NCBI GenBank assembly: GCA_003561145.1
Contig: PWXL01000114.1
Coordinates: forward strand, 1-48,023
Reading direction: 5' to 3'
Length of the DNA: 48,023 nucleotides
Origin: Candidatus Atribacteria bacterium
Lineage (GTDB): Bacteria > Atribacterota > Atribacteria > Atribacterales > Atribacteraceae
A program made the position numbers and the translations under genes. The notes below the pieces were generated by a model. That model made no database searches and had not been told where the DNA came from. It saw only the letters and a program-made list of their open reading frames with translations. Positions 26,399 to 34,481 of the stretch are shown here, piece after piece (within the stretch, counting starts at the first letter, position 1; every line of letters begins with the position of its first letter).

Positions 26399-26428
26399 CA
26401 GGGAGAGAGTTGTATCCTCTCTCCCTGC
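26398..26428 (+). terminator. Perfect 12-bp hairpin between queT and tyrS, no T-run
   Basis: GCAGGGAGAGAG (26398-26409) pairs perfectly with CTCTCTCCCTGC (26417-26428) over a 7-nt loop. It begins in the queT stop codon and ends a few bases before the tyrS Shine-Dalgarno. The absence of a T-run on either strand argues against classical termination; an mRNA-stability or processing element, or a Rho-type pause, is possible. Confidence 0.55.
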
Positions 26429-26447
26429 GAGGAAGGAGTGATATTCA

Positions 26448-27680
26448 TTGGGTGAAAAGACACAAGCGGCAAAGGATGTAGAGATATTGTTACGCGGTGT
26501 GGAGGAAATGATCAGTCCTCAGGAACTGGAAACAAAAATCACGCGTTTTTACAGGGAAGGGAAGCCACTGGTGGTCAAGGAAGGGTTTGATCCCAGTGCT
26601 CCGGACATACACCTGGGGCATACGGTGACTTTACGAAAACTCCGCCAGTTTCAAGATTTAGGGCATGAGGTGGTTTTTCTTATCGGAGATTTTACCGGCC
26701 GGATAGGTGACCCGACCGGTAAAAAAGAATCCCGCCGCCAACTCAGTGAAGACGAGGTGCTCCGTAACGCACGCACGTATGCTGAGCAGGTGAATCATAT
26801 TTTAGACCCGGAAAAAACACGCGTCGAGTTCAATAGTTCCTGGTTAAAAGGCATCACTCTTGCGGAACTCACCGTTATGATGTCACGTTTTACCGTGGCA
26901 CGTATGGTGGAGCGCGAAGATTTTGGAGAGCGTATAAAAACGGGAAAGCCGGTTGGACTGCACGAATTTCTCTATCCTATCATGCAAGCCTACGATTCGG
27001 TAGCCTTGCGAGCAGATGTGGAATTGGGAGGTACCGATCAAAGATTTAACCTTCTCATGGGGCGGGACATGCAGAGGGATTTTGGACAGGAACCCCAGGT
27101 GGTCATACTCATGCCGCTCCTTGAGGGAACTGATGGATTGGAAAAAATGAGTAAAAGCCTTGGCAACTACATCGGAGTCAATGAACCACCGTTCGAGATG
27201 TTCCACAAGGCGATGACTGTTCCTGACGTACTTATTGAAAAATACTTTCTGTTGCTCACCGATGTTCCTGAAGGTGAAATACGGAAGATGAAAGAAGAGA
27301 CGGAGAAGGGAATACTGCACCCCCGGGAGTGGAAAAAGCGTTTAGCATTCACAATCGTCAACGTGTATCACGGAGAGGAGAAGGCACAGCAAGCAGACCA
27401 GGATTTTGAGCGGGCTTTTGTACGGGAAGAAACACCTGAAGGAGCCCGAAAATTAGTGATCGAAGCGTCTCAACATACAAACGGCAAGATGTGGATCGTA
27501 AAACTTTTAAAAATGACAGGTGTGCCAACCTCAAACAGTGAAGCAAGAAGACTGATACAGCAGGGCGGGGTTTCCTTGAGTAATCAGCGTATTTCAGACC
27601 CCGATCTGGAGGTGAACATACAGGACGGTGATTTGCTGAGGATCGGAAAAAGGGGTTTTTTCCAGCTTTTCATTCAGTAA
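26448..27680 (+). CDS. tyrS: Tyrosyl-tRNA synthetase
   Basis: The 410-aa class I synthetase charges tRNA-Tyr. HIGH-type motif HLGH is at 55-58 within DPSAPDIHLGH, and KMSKS at 233-237; GDFTGRIGDPTGK and LGGTDQRFNLLMGR are the family's substrate-pocket segments. The C-terminal 70 residues are an S4-type RNA-binding domain (SNSEARRLIQQGGVSL). The sequence pattern resembles the second bacterial TyrRS type (TyrZ-like) rather than the B. stearothermophilus type. TTG 26448 is 9 nt after AAGGAG. No T-box leader is visible upstream. Confidence 0.95.
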   Translation: MGEKTQAAKDVEILLRGVEEMISPQELETKITRFYREGKPLVVKEGFDPSAPDIHLGHTVTLRKLRQFQDLGHEVVFLIGDFTGRIGDPTGKKESRRQLSEDEVLRNARTYAEQVNHILDPEKTRVEFNSSWLKGITLAELTVMMSRFTVARMVEREDFGERIKTGKPVGLHEFLYPIMQAYDSVALRADVELGGTDQRFNLLMGRDMQRDFGQEPQVVILMPLLEGTDGLEKMSKSLGNYIGVNEPPFEMFHKAMTVPDVLIEKYFLLLTDVPEGEIRKMKEETEKGILHPREWKKRLAFTIVNVYHGEEKAQQADQDFERAFVREETPEGARKLVIEASQHTNGKMWIVKLLKMTGVPTSNSEARRLIQQGGVSLSNQRISDPDLEVNIQDGDLLRIGKRGFFQLFIQ

Positions 27681-27756
27681 ACTCGTGTTCTCACTGTTTC
27701 GTTTCCGAATAATCTTGTTCTGCCCTGCTTTGTATTCAAACAATACCGAATACAGC

Positions 27757-27801
27757 AAAAGCCGGCTGACAAAAGCCGGCCGGATGAAAGCCGGCCGGAT
27801 G
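27757..27801 (+). repeat. Three imperfect tandem repeats with GCCGGC palindromes
   Basis: The units are AAAAGCCGGCTGAC, AAAAGCCGGCCGGATG and AAAGCCGGCCGGATG. Each contains the palindrome GCCGGC, so any two units can pair into a hairpin. They lie 76 nt after tyrS and end just upstream of the next promoter. They may act as the 3' boundary structure of the tyrS transcript, but no T-run follows. Confidence 0.7.
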
Positions 27802-27802
27802 T

Positions 27803-27831
27803 TTGCATTAGAATCTATTTTGAGTTACAAT
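27803..27831 (+). promoter_or_regulatory. sigma-70-type promoter upstream of rimP
   Basis: TTGCAT (27803-27808) and TACAAT (27826-27831) are separated by exactly 17 nt. The predicted start near 27838 lies about 250 nt before rimP, giving a long leader that contains a terminator-like hairpin. Confidence 0.65.
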
Positions 27832-27837
27832 AAGTGG

Positions 27838-27967
27838 CGCTTGAAAGAGAGTTGACAGGCACATTGCTGCGGTTTCGAGGGAAAAAATGAAGACCTGAAT
27901 ATTCGGCTGTGTATCGAGCAAGGACGGTAAAAACAAAGAGTGGGTGATAACCCACTCTTTGCTGTTT
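27838..27967 (+). ncRNA. Putative leader RNA or small RNA, about 130 nt, of unknown family
   Basis: The only gene-free stretch over 300 nt (27681-28084) holds, in order, a weak TGTATTC/GAATACA inverted repeat, the GCCGGC repeats, the promoter at 27803, this segment, a hairpin and about 110 nt leading to rimP. A transcript from about 27838 ending at the hairpin would be about 130 nt. I do not recognise it as 6S, SRP, tmRNA, T-box or a riboswitch class I know. It contains no ORF with a ribosome site. Either a free-standing small RNA or an attenuated leader of the rimP-nusA-infB operon would fit. Confidence 0.35.
27935..27967. terminator. Terminator-like hairpin in the rimP leader
   Basis: AAAGAGTGGGT (27935-27945) pairs perfectly with ACCCACTCTTT (27950-27960) over a GATA loop. 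On the plus strand it is followed by GCTGTTTATTC, only moderately T-rich. On the minus strand the tail is more T-rich (TTTGTTTTTACC), so it could act in either direction. Confidence 0.6.
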
Positions 27968-28084
27968 ATTCAGAAAAGCTAGTTTTGAGAGCACGTTCTG
28001 TAAGGGGGCGGGCCCTGTGAACCTTGGGATTCGTCCCCTTGATTTTGTATTGAGTACATGTAGGGTTTTTCATGGGGGGCAGGT

Positions 28085-28597
28085 ATGGGTTATTTCGAAA
28101 CCACTCTGGACCACCTCTGGCAGAGATGGGATTCCATAGTAAGGGAGGAGGAGGGACTTCGTCTTTTTCATGTGGAAATTGACAAACATTCAAACAAGTA
28201 TGTTGTAAGGGTATACATAGAAGGGGAGGAGTCTATCACCGTGGATGATTGTGAGCTTATAACAAGAAAACTGTTGAAAGACCTTTCTCATTATCCCGGC
28301 GTTCTCCCTTTCGATTGTTTGTTGGAAGTATCATCACCGGGAGAGATGCACGTTTTGACTCTTAAAAAATCCTTTGACAGGGTCAAGGGGGAAAAATTAC
28401 AGTTACGGCTTGGCTTCAGGAGGGGTACACGCCATGAAGTCCGGCACTGCTCGGGAAAGCTCGTGGATGTTGACGAAGAAGGGATAACCTTATTTTCACA
28501 TGCAAAAAATACGGTTGTCTTCCTCAGGTGGAAGACTATAGAATTCGCCCGTGTTCTCAGCGGGCAGCGGAATGTCTGTTCGGGAGGTTCCGGATGA
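28085..28597 (+). CDS. rimP: Ribosome maturation factor RimP
   Basis: The 170-aa protein assists 30S subunit assembly. The central signature LEVSSPGE, the preceding VDDCELITRKLLKDL segment, and the C-terminal SH3-like domain (SGKLVDVDEEGITLF) match RimP. ATG 28085 follows a G-rich ribosome site. rimP begins the conserved run rimP-nusA-ylxR-infB; nusA starts within its stop codon (ATGA overlap). The C-terminus after the SH3 region is short and ends in a Gly/Ser tail. Confidence 0.92.
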   Translation: MGYFETTLDHLWQRWDSIVREEEGLRLFHVEIDKHSNKYVVRVYIEGEESITVDDCELITRKLLKDLSHYPGVLPFDCLLEVSSPGEMHVLTLKKSFDRVKGEKLQLRLGFRRGTRHEVRHCSGKLVDVDEEGITLFSHAKNTVVFLRWKTIEFARVLSGQRNVCSGGSG

Positions 28598-29673
28598 GCA
28601 AGGATATCATTACAGCGATAGAGCAAATTGAGAGAATGAAGGGAATCCCGCGGGAAACTCTTACCCAGGCGGTTGAGGCCGCCCTTCTTTCCGCTTACAG
28701 GAAAAATTTTCGGACTTCCCACAAAGGGGTATCAGTGGTTTTAGACCCTCACACGGGGCAAGTGCATGTATTTGCCAGGAAGACCATAGTCAAGGAAGTG
28801 AAAGATTCCACCGTTGAAATGAGCCAGGCAGAGGCCAGCCGTTTATTCCCCTCCAGCAGGTTGGGAGATGAGGTAGAAGCTGAAATTACTCCCAGGGATT
28901 TCGGGCGTATATCCGCACAAACCGCTAAACAGGTAATCATGCAGCGGATCAGGGAGGCGGAGCGCACCATGGTCTTTGACGAATTCTCTGATCGTGAAGA
29001 GGATATTGTAACCGGTATCATAAGCAGAAAAGAAGGACGTAATGTCATTGTCGATTTAGAGCGAACAGAAGCGCATTTACCTCCGCACGAGCAGGTACAC
29101 TCGGAAAACTACCGCATTGGATCAAGAATGAAATTCTATATCGTGGAAGTTCGCAAAACCTCAAAAGGACCGCATATTGCCCTTTCCCGCACCCATCCGG
29201 GCCTGGTGAAGCGTTTGTTCGAACTGGAAGTTCCCGAGGTGCAGGAGGGCTTCGTTGATATCAAGGCTTTGGCCAGAGAACCGGGGACACGAACAAAGAT
29301 AGCGGTAGAAAGCCGGGATGAAAAAATTGACCCCGTTGGTTCTTGTATAGGCAACAAGGGATCAAGAGTACGGCATATCACAGATGAACTGAGAGGAGAA
29401 AAAATCGATATAATCCGGTGGAATGAAGATCCGAAAGTATTTATAGCCGATGCCTTGAGTCCCGCCAGGGTAGCGCTTGTCGAGCTGAATGAAAATACGA
29501 GGATAGCCTCAATATATGTTCCCGAAGATCAACTGTCACTGGCTATCGGAAAAGAAGGACAAAATGCACGATTGGCTGCCAGGTTGACAAGCTGGAAAAT
29601 AGATATTAAAGGTTGGAATCCGCAAAGAGAGGCGGGTGAAGGAAGTGGCCGGAAAGAAGAAAAGACCCGTTAG
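28594..29673 (+). CDS. nusA: Transcription termination/antitermination factor NusA
   Basis: The 359-aa factor binds RNA polymerase and RNA and influences pausing, termination and rRNA antitermination. Order: N-terminal polymerase-binding domain (about 1-125, GIPRETLTQAVEAALLSAYRK), S1 domain (EEDIVTGIISRKEGRNVIVDL), then two KH domains (GSCIGNKGSRVRHI and LAIGKEGQNARLAARL). It lacks the extra C-terminal acidic repeats of E. coli NusA, as in other Bacillota. ATG 28594 is preceded by GGGAGG and overlaps the rimP stop. Confidence 0.96.
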   Translation: MSKDIITAIEQIERMKGIPRETLTQAVEAALLSAYRKNFRTSHKGVSVVLDPHTGQVHVFARKTIVKEVKDSTVEMSQAEASRLFPSSRLGDEVEAEITPRDFGRISAQTAKQVIMQRIREAERTMVFDEFSDREEDIVTGIISRKEGRNVIVDLERTEAHLPPHEQVHSENYRIGSRMKFYIVEVRKTSKGPHIALSRTHPGLVKRLFELEVPEVQEGFVDIKALAREPGTRTKIAVESRDEKIDPVGSCIGNKGSRVRHITDELRGEKIDIIRWNEDPKVFIADALSPARVALVELNENTRIASIYVPEDQLSLAIGKEGQNARLAARLTSWKIDIKGWNPQREAGEGSGRKEEKTR

Positions 29674-29959
29674 ATTGTGCCTGGGATGCAGGAACCGGAG
29701 AGAGAAAAAAGCCATGGTGCGCATCATTCGCACACCAGCGGGAATGTTTGAAGTGGATACGACCGGGAAAAAATCAGGCCGCGGAACGTACGTTTGCCCG
29801 GAAACCGCTTGTGTGCGAAAAATAAACAGGAAAAACCTTTCTTTGGCCCTGAAGGATAACCTGGGAGAGGCGGAGGTAAAAAAAATACAAGAGGAGCTTC
29901 TTCGGGTTACGAATTTCCAACAGGAGGAGGTCAGGTATGGCAAAAGTTCGAATATATAA
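29636..29959 (+). CDS. rnpM: YlxR-family RNA-binding protein (RnpM)
   Basis: The 107-aa basic protein has the YlxR core: RLCLGCRNRREK, a central VDTTGKKSGRGTYVC, and a second cysteine CVRK. YlxR/RnpM has been described as an RNase P modulator in Bacillus. GTG 29636 has AGAGAGG upstream; a second GTG at 29645 is the alternative start. It overlaps nusA by 38 nt and infB by 23 nt. The ylxQ (L7Ae-like) gene that normally lies between ylxR and infB in Bacillota is absent. Confidence 0.88.
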   Translation: MKEVAGKKKRPVRLCLGCRNRREKKAMVRIIRTPAGMFEVDTTGKKSGRGTYVCPETACVRKINRKNLSLALKDNLGEAEVKKIQEELLRVTNFQQEEVRYGKSSNI

Positions 29960-31865
29960 AATTGCAGAACAGCTGGGAATGCCCACCCATGACGTTATAG
30001 AAATGTTGCGGGGCCTTGGAGCCGACGTTAAAAACCATATGAGCGGGATTGACGAAGAACTTATAGAACTTTTACGGGATGAACTACGGTTTCAGAGAAA
30101 AAAAGCAGAGGAGACACGCCGGCGCAAAGAGCGTACCCTGACTATTCAGGAACTCCTTCCCCTGAAGGAAATCCCCCGCTTGCTTGACACATCTTTAGAT
30201 GATTTGGTGAGTGAGCTCGCAGATAAGTACGTGGTTTTTGACATGAACAAACCACTGCCACCGCTTGTATTGGAAAGGTTGGTCCGTTCACGGGGCTGGG
30301 AGGTGGAGTGGAAGGACGGCCTGCGGGAAACAGCCGTGCAGTCTCTCGTGGCTCAGATAGGGACTCGTCCACCCATAGTTGCCATACTTGGTCACGTAGA
30401 CCATGGAAAAACCACGCTTCTGGATGGTATTCGCCAATCACGTGTTGCTGCTGCAGAGGTCGGTGGAATTACCCAGAAAATAGGGGCTTACCAAATAGAG
30501 GTAGCAGGGAGAAAAATCACCTTTATTGATACCCCGGGACACGAGGCATTCACAACCATGAGGGCGAGGGGAGCCCAGGTGACCGATATAGCTATTTTGG
30601 TTGTAGCAGCTGATGACGGGGTAATGCCTCAAACTGTCGAAGCTATCCAACATGCACAAGCAGCTGAAGTGACTCTTCTGGTGGCCATCAATAAAGTCGA
30701 TAAGATGGGAGTGAATCCGGATAGAGTCAAACAACAACTATCCGAACACGGGGTTATACCCGAAGACTGGGGTGGTGACGTCATTTGTGTCAACATCTCT
30801 GCTTTACAAAAAAAAGGCATCGAGGAGCTCCTTGAAATGGTTCTTTTGCAGGCAGACCTGTTGGAGCTGACCGCCAGAATTGACGGCTTCGCACTTGGAA
30901 CCGTTATAGAATCCAGGCTGGACCGGGGCAAGGGACCTGTTGCAACGGTCCTTGTTAAAGAAGGAACAATACGGGTGGGTGATTCATTTATTGCCGGGTC
31001 TACCTGGGGAAGGGTACGGGTACTGGCCAATGACCTGGGAAAGCCCGTGAAAGAAGCGGGCCCTGCTGTACCGGTGGAAGTAGCAGGTTTTTCCGACCTT
31101 CCACCTGCCGGTACCAGGATCATGGTCGTGGAAGACGACAAGATCGCCCGTCTGATCGGGGAAAAAAGAATGAAAGCCGAAAGGGAGAAAAATCTGGTAG
31201 GAACCGGTGTGCATAAAACCACTCTGGAGGATTTGCTGGAACCCGATGAACAGGGGGAAAAAGAGCTGAATATTGTTCTCAAAGCAGATTTACAGGGTTC
31301 GGCAGAAGCTATCGAGAAAGCTCTCTCACGGCTTGGAGACAAGGATGTGGCCATACGTTTTATTGCCAAAGGGGTTGGAAACATCAATGAAGCTGACATC
31401 ATGTTGGCCTCGGCTTCTTCCGGAATAGTGATCGGCTTTAATGCAAAAGCCTCTCAAGAAGTTTTGCGGACTGCCAAGAGAGAAGGAGTTGATGTGAGAA
31501 CCTATCGTATCATTTACGACGTGATAGACGATATTGAGCATGCAGTAAAGGGTATGGCTGTTCCTGTAATGGAGGAAGCAGCATTAGGCAAAGCCGATGT
31601 CAGGGCTGTATTCAAGATTCCGCGCTCCGGAACAATTGCAGGAAGTTACGTAACGGAGGGGAAGGTTGACCGGGGATCTCTCGTTCGGGTGATCCGCAGA
31701 GGAGAAATACTGGCGGAAGGTGAACGGATAGCTTCTCTCAAGCGCTTTAAGGATGATGTCCGGGAAGTCACCATGGGATATGAGTGCGGTATAGGATTGG
31801 AAAATTTTCAGGATTACGAAGAAGGGGATATATTGGAGGTATACCAGATACGGGAGAAGAAATGA
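29937..31865 (+). CDS. infB: Translation initiation factor IF-2
   Basis: The GTPase brings fMet-tRNA to the 30S subunit. At 642 aa it is compact. An N-terminal domain (RIYKIAEQLGM, 1 to about 50) and a second IF2-N-like segment (70-130) are separated by a short charged linker, with none of the long low-complexity stretch found in many IF2 proteins. G1 is GHVDHGKT (152-159), followed by DTPGHEAF and NKVDKMG, then domains II, III and the C2 fMet-binding domain. The start follows GGAGGAGG. The next gene, ylxP, overlaps its stop by 4 nt. Confidence 0.97.
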   Translation: MAKVRIYKIAEQLGMPTHDVIEMLRGLGADVKNHMSGIDEELIELLRDELRFQRKKAEETRRRKERTLTIQELLPLKEIPRLLDTSLDDLVSELADKYVVFDMNKPLPPLVLERLVRSRGWEVEWKDGLRETAVQSLVAQIGTRPPIVAILGHVDHGKTTLLDGIRQSRVAAAEVGGITQKIGAYQIEVAGRKITFIDTPGHEAFTTMRARGAQVTDIAILVVAADDGVMPQTVEAIQHAQAAEVTLLVAINKVDKMGVNPDRVKQQLSEHGVIPEDWGGDVICVNISALQKKGIEELLEMVLLQADLLELTARIDGFALGTVIESRLDRGKGPVATVLVKEGTIRVGDSFIAGSTWGRVRVLANDLGKPVKEAGPAVPVEVAGFSDLPPAGTRIMVVEDDKIARLIGEKRMKAEREKNLVGTGVHKTTLEDLLEPDEQGEKELNIVLKADLQGSAEAIEKALSRLGDKDVAIRFIAKGVGNINEADIMLASASSGIVIGFNAKASQEVLRTAKREGVDVRTYRIIYDVIDDIEHAVKGMAVPVMEEAALGKADVRAVFKIPRSGTIAGSYVTEGKVDRGSLVRVIRRGEILAEGERIASLKRFKDDVREVTMGYECGIGLENFQDYEEGDILEVYQIREKK

Positions 31866-32143
31866 GGGTTGGAGTTTGCCGGATTGATATTCTCATTCAT
31901 CAAAGTTTTTCTCTCAAGGACAGGAGAAGGGTTATGAATTCTGTAAAACACAGGCTTCGGAACCGCTTTAATATTTCAGTTATTGAGGTATATGCGCAGA
32001 AGCTATGGGATAGGGGAAGTTTCGGGATTGCTCTGGTCGGGGAAGATGAAGAAGGAGTAAGGAAAGTTCTGGACCGTGTTCTGTGTTTTCTGGAGGAAGA
32101 CGATCGGCTTGAAGTTCTCCAGGTTACCATGGATGTGTACTGA
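31862..32143 (+). CDS. YlxP family protein (DUF503)
   Basis: The 93-aa product matches the small DUF503/YlxP family: MRVGVCRIDILI, the SLKDRRRVMNSVKHRLRNRF segment, and NISVIEV followed by the GSFGIALVG strand. The function is not well established. The gene is almost always found between infB and rbfA in Bacillota, which suggests a role in ribosome or RNA biology. The start overlaps the infB stop (ATGA). Confidence 0.88.
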   Translation: MRVGVCRIDILIHQSFSLKDRRRVMNSVKHRLRNRFNISVIEVYAQKLWDRGSFGIALVGEDEEGVRKVLDRVLCFLEEDDRLEVLQVTMDVY

Positions 32144-32200
32144 TATGAATATCCTGAGGGAAGTGTATCTTGAAATTTGCTGAAGAATGGTGGTTGATTC

Positions 32201-32569
32201 ATGAAAGAGCAAAGAATACAAAGAATTCAGGAGCTCATAAAAAGGGAGATTTCTGTAATTCTCCTTTCCGAGGTCGAGGATGAAAGGTTGAACCGCTTCA
32301 CCATAACCAAAGTTGAAGTGACCCCGGACCTGAGAATGGGAAGAGTGTATATCAGTTTCCCCGGTACTCCCGGTGAAGTCACAGAAAAATTCGAAGCCCT
32401 GGAAAAAGCTTCAGGATTCATTAAAGGAGCATTGTCCCGCCGTATACATATCAAGTTTATGCCGGATATCGTCTTTATGCCTGATGCAACAATGGACAAA
32501 GCATCTCATGTGCTTGACTTGTTGCATCGAATCAGTCAAAAAAAGAAGAATACGGATCAAGATCAATGA
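32201..32569 (+). CDS. rbfA: Ribosome-binding factor A
   Basis: The 122-aa KH-like protein is required for maturation of 16S rRNA 5' end and 30S subunits. RIQRIQELIKREISVIL at the N-terminus, ITKVEVTPDLRMGRVYISF in the middle and the IKFMPDIVFMPDAT strand are diagnostic. It follows ylxP after 57 nt and overlaps nrnA by 4 nt. The ribosome site (GGTGG) is weak. Confidence 0.93.
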   Translation: MKEQRIQRIQELIKREISVILLSEVEDERLNRFTITKVEVTPDLRMGRVYISFPGTPGEVTEKFEALEKASGFIKGALSRRIHIKFMPDIVFMPDATMDKASHVLDLLHRISQKKKNTDQDQ

Positions 32570-33591
32570 AAGCCGAAACAGTGTGCTCCTTTTTGAAAAA
32601 AAACAAAAGATTTCTTATTTCATCACATCAGAATATTGATGGTGACGGGTTGGGTTCAATGCTCGCAACCAGGAACCTTTTGCGCGCAATGGGAAAAGAG
32701 ACATGTATGGTATATGATGGGAACATTCCGTATTATTACCTTTTTTTGCCTGGTGTTGAAGACATTGCCTCCTATGAAGAGTATGAAAGGTCAAGCAGTG
32801 GTTTTCATTGGGATGTATGTGTAGTGGTGGACTGCTCGAATCCTGAAAGACTGGGCCGCACCGACCGGCTTCGCTTGGAAATAGCGAATGTAGTGAACAT
32901 TGACCACCACCCCGATAACTCAAACTATGGAACACTCAACTATGTTGATTATACATGTCCATCTTCCTCGCTCATGGTATATCGACTCGTCAAAGAATCC
33001 GCTGTTCCAATTGACTACGCTTTAGCCACGCAGGTTATGACGGGTTTCATCACCGATACCGGTGGCTTTCAATTCGTTGAGCTCGAGAGCGGACTGTTGT
33101 CACTGATGTCTGAGCTGGTGGAAGCAGGTGCATCAATCTCCACAATTATGCGATACGTGTTTAAATACCGCAGGTTCGAGGCATTGAAATTACTGGGCAG
33201 GGCATTACTTCACCTGGAATATGACGCACGGCATGGCTATGCCTTCACGTACCTTACCAGGCAGGATTTTCATGAATGCAATTCCCTGGAGGAAGATGTT
33301 GAAGGTATCGTTGATTATGGTCTGCATATTTCCGAAGCGGAAATGTCTGTTTTTCTCAAAGAAATGGAACCGGGTCTATTCAAGGTGAGCCTTCGTTCAC
33401 AGGGTCGAATAAACATTTTGCCTATTGCTCATCATTTTGGAGGAGGAGGGCATTTCAAGGCCGCCGGTTTCACATTACCGGGAGACTTACAACAGGCAAC
33501 CAGCCGTGTGAAGACTTTCCTGAAACATTTTTTTGAAGCAGACAATTCATATCTCTTACTGCGGAGCGAAACGTACCCCATGACGGAATGA
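32566..33591 (+). CDS. nrnA: DHH-family oligoribonuclease / pAp phosphatase NrnA
   Basis: The 341-aa phosphoesterase degrades short RNA oligonucleotides and 3'-phosphoadenosine 5'-phosphate. The N-terminal DHH domain has SHQNIDGDGLGS, VVVDCSNPERLG, and the name-giving NIDHHPDN; ITDTGGFQF is the metal-site loop. The C-terminal DHHA1 domain ends in HHFGGGGHFKAAG. The gene lies between rbfA and truB, the standard position in Bacillota, with 4-nt overlaps on both sides. Confidence 0.93.
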   Translation: MKAETVCSFLKKNKRFLISSHQNIDGDGLGSMLATRNLLRAMGKETCMVYDGNIPYYYLFLPGVEDIASYEEYERSSSGFHWDVCVVVDCSNPERLGRTDRLRLEIANVVNIDHHPDNSNYGTLNYVDYTCPSSSLMVYRLVKESAVPIDYALATQVMTGFITDTGGFQFVELESGLLSLMSELVEAGASISTIMRYVFKYRRFEALKLLGRALLHLEYDARHGYAFTYLTRQDFHECNSLEEDVEGIVDYGLHISEAEMSVFLKEMEPGLFKVSLRSQGRINILPIAHHFGGGGHFKAAGFTLPGDLQQATSRVKTFLKHFFEADNSYLLLRSETYPMTE

Positions 33592-34481
33592 AACACACAG
33601 CTTCGGGAGGATTACTGAACCTCTATAAGCCGGTAGGAATAACGTCTCACGATCTTGTTGAGCGGGTTCGCGTTGTATTGGGAAAAAAGTGCGGCCATAC
33701 GGGGACTCTCGACCCTTTTGCTCGCGGGGTCGTTTTGGTGTGCTGGGGAAAGGCCACCAGGTTGGCCTCCTTTTTCAATGTATTGCCCAAGAGATACCGT
33801 GCCTGGATTCGTTTTGGAATGGAAACCGACACCTTTGATGTGAATGGAAAAATCACGCGGTTTTCCGACCGGCGCATACGGGAAGCAGAGGTCGTCGCGG
33901 CTACAAAAGAAATGCATGGTATTATCAAACAGGAGGTACCGGTATTTTCGGCACGCAAATTCCGTGGAAAACCATTATATGTCTATGCCAGGCGAGGCGA
34001 AGACATTCCGGTGTTTCACAAAACAGTATGTATCGAATACCTGCGCGTCGTTTCCTTCCGGGAAGGAGAATTTCCCTGGGCTGAGCTTGATGTGCTCTGT
34101 TCGAGCGGAACCTACTTGCGCAGCATTGCCGCGGAAGTGGGAAGAAAAGTTGGTTCATGTGCGTACCTTTTTTCTCTCCGCAGGGAAGGGATAGGTCGTT
34201 TTGATTGGACGGAGAGTGTGCCGGTTGAGGGGGCCACGGTGGATCGTGCACTACTGGCAAAGAAAACAATGCCTGCCGATGAATCGCTGTACTGGTTGGA
34301 TACCATACACTTGAACAGGGAAGCAGCACAGCGTTTTTCTTATGGAAACGAGGTGGAAAAAGTGTGGCCGGCAGAGACAGAAGGACATGCACGAGTATAC
34401 GGAAACGGTGTTTTTTTAGGAATCGGTGAGCCCGGCCGAAAAAAAGGTTCTGTGAAACCTGCGATTGTACTGGGTGGATGA
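33588..34481 (+). CDS. truB: tRNA pseudouridine-55 synthase
   Basis: The 297-aa enzyme isomerises U55 in the tRNA T loop. GLLNLYKPVGITSHD opens the fold; the catalytic Asp is in GHTGTLDPFARGV; PVFSARKFRGKPLYVYARRG and CSSGTYLRSIAAEVG are the remaining conserved blocks. A short C-terminal PUA-like tail follows. The overlap with nrnA is ATGA, and ribF overlaps the end in the same way. Confidence 0.95.
   Translation: MKHTASGGLLNLYKPVGITSHDLVERVRVVLGKKCGHTGTLDPFARGVVLVCWGKATRLASFFNVLPKRYRAWIRFGMETDTFDVNGKITRFSDRRIREAEVVAATKEMHGIIKQEVPVFSARKFRGKPLYVYARRGEDIPVFHKTVCIEYLRVVSFREGEFPWAELDVLCSSGTYLRSIAAEVGRKVGSCAYLFSLRREGIGRFDWTESVPVEGATVDRALLAKKTMPADESLYWLDTIHLNREAAQRFSYGNEVEKVWPAETEGHARVYGNGVFLGIGEPGRKKGSVKPAIVLGG

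Noticed and set aside
26399..26447. T-box leader for tyrS
   Set aside because: No specifier loop or AGGGTGG-type antiterminator is present and the gap is too short.
27910..27948. A 12-codon basic leader peptide starting GTG 27910 and ending in the hairpin loop
   Set aside because: No Shine-Dalgarno sequence precedes it and the amino-acid content suggests no regulatory logic.
30629..31402. Minus-strand frame opposite infB (257 codons)
   Set aside because: Low-complexity Ser-rich translation typical of an antisense shadow; infB is certain.
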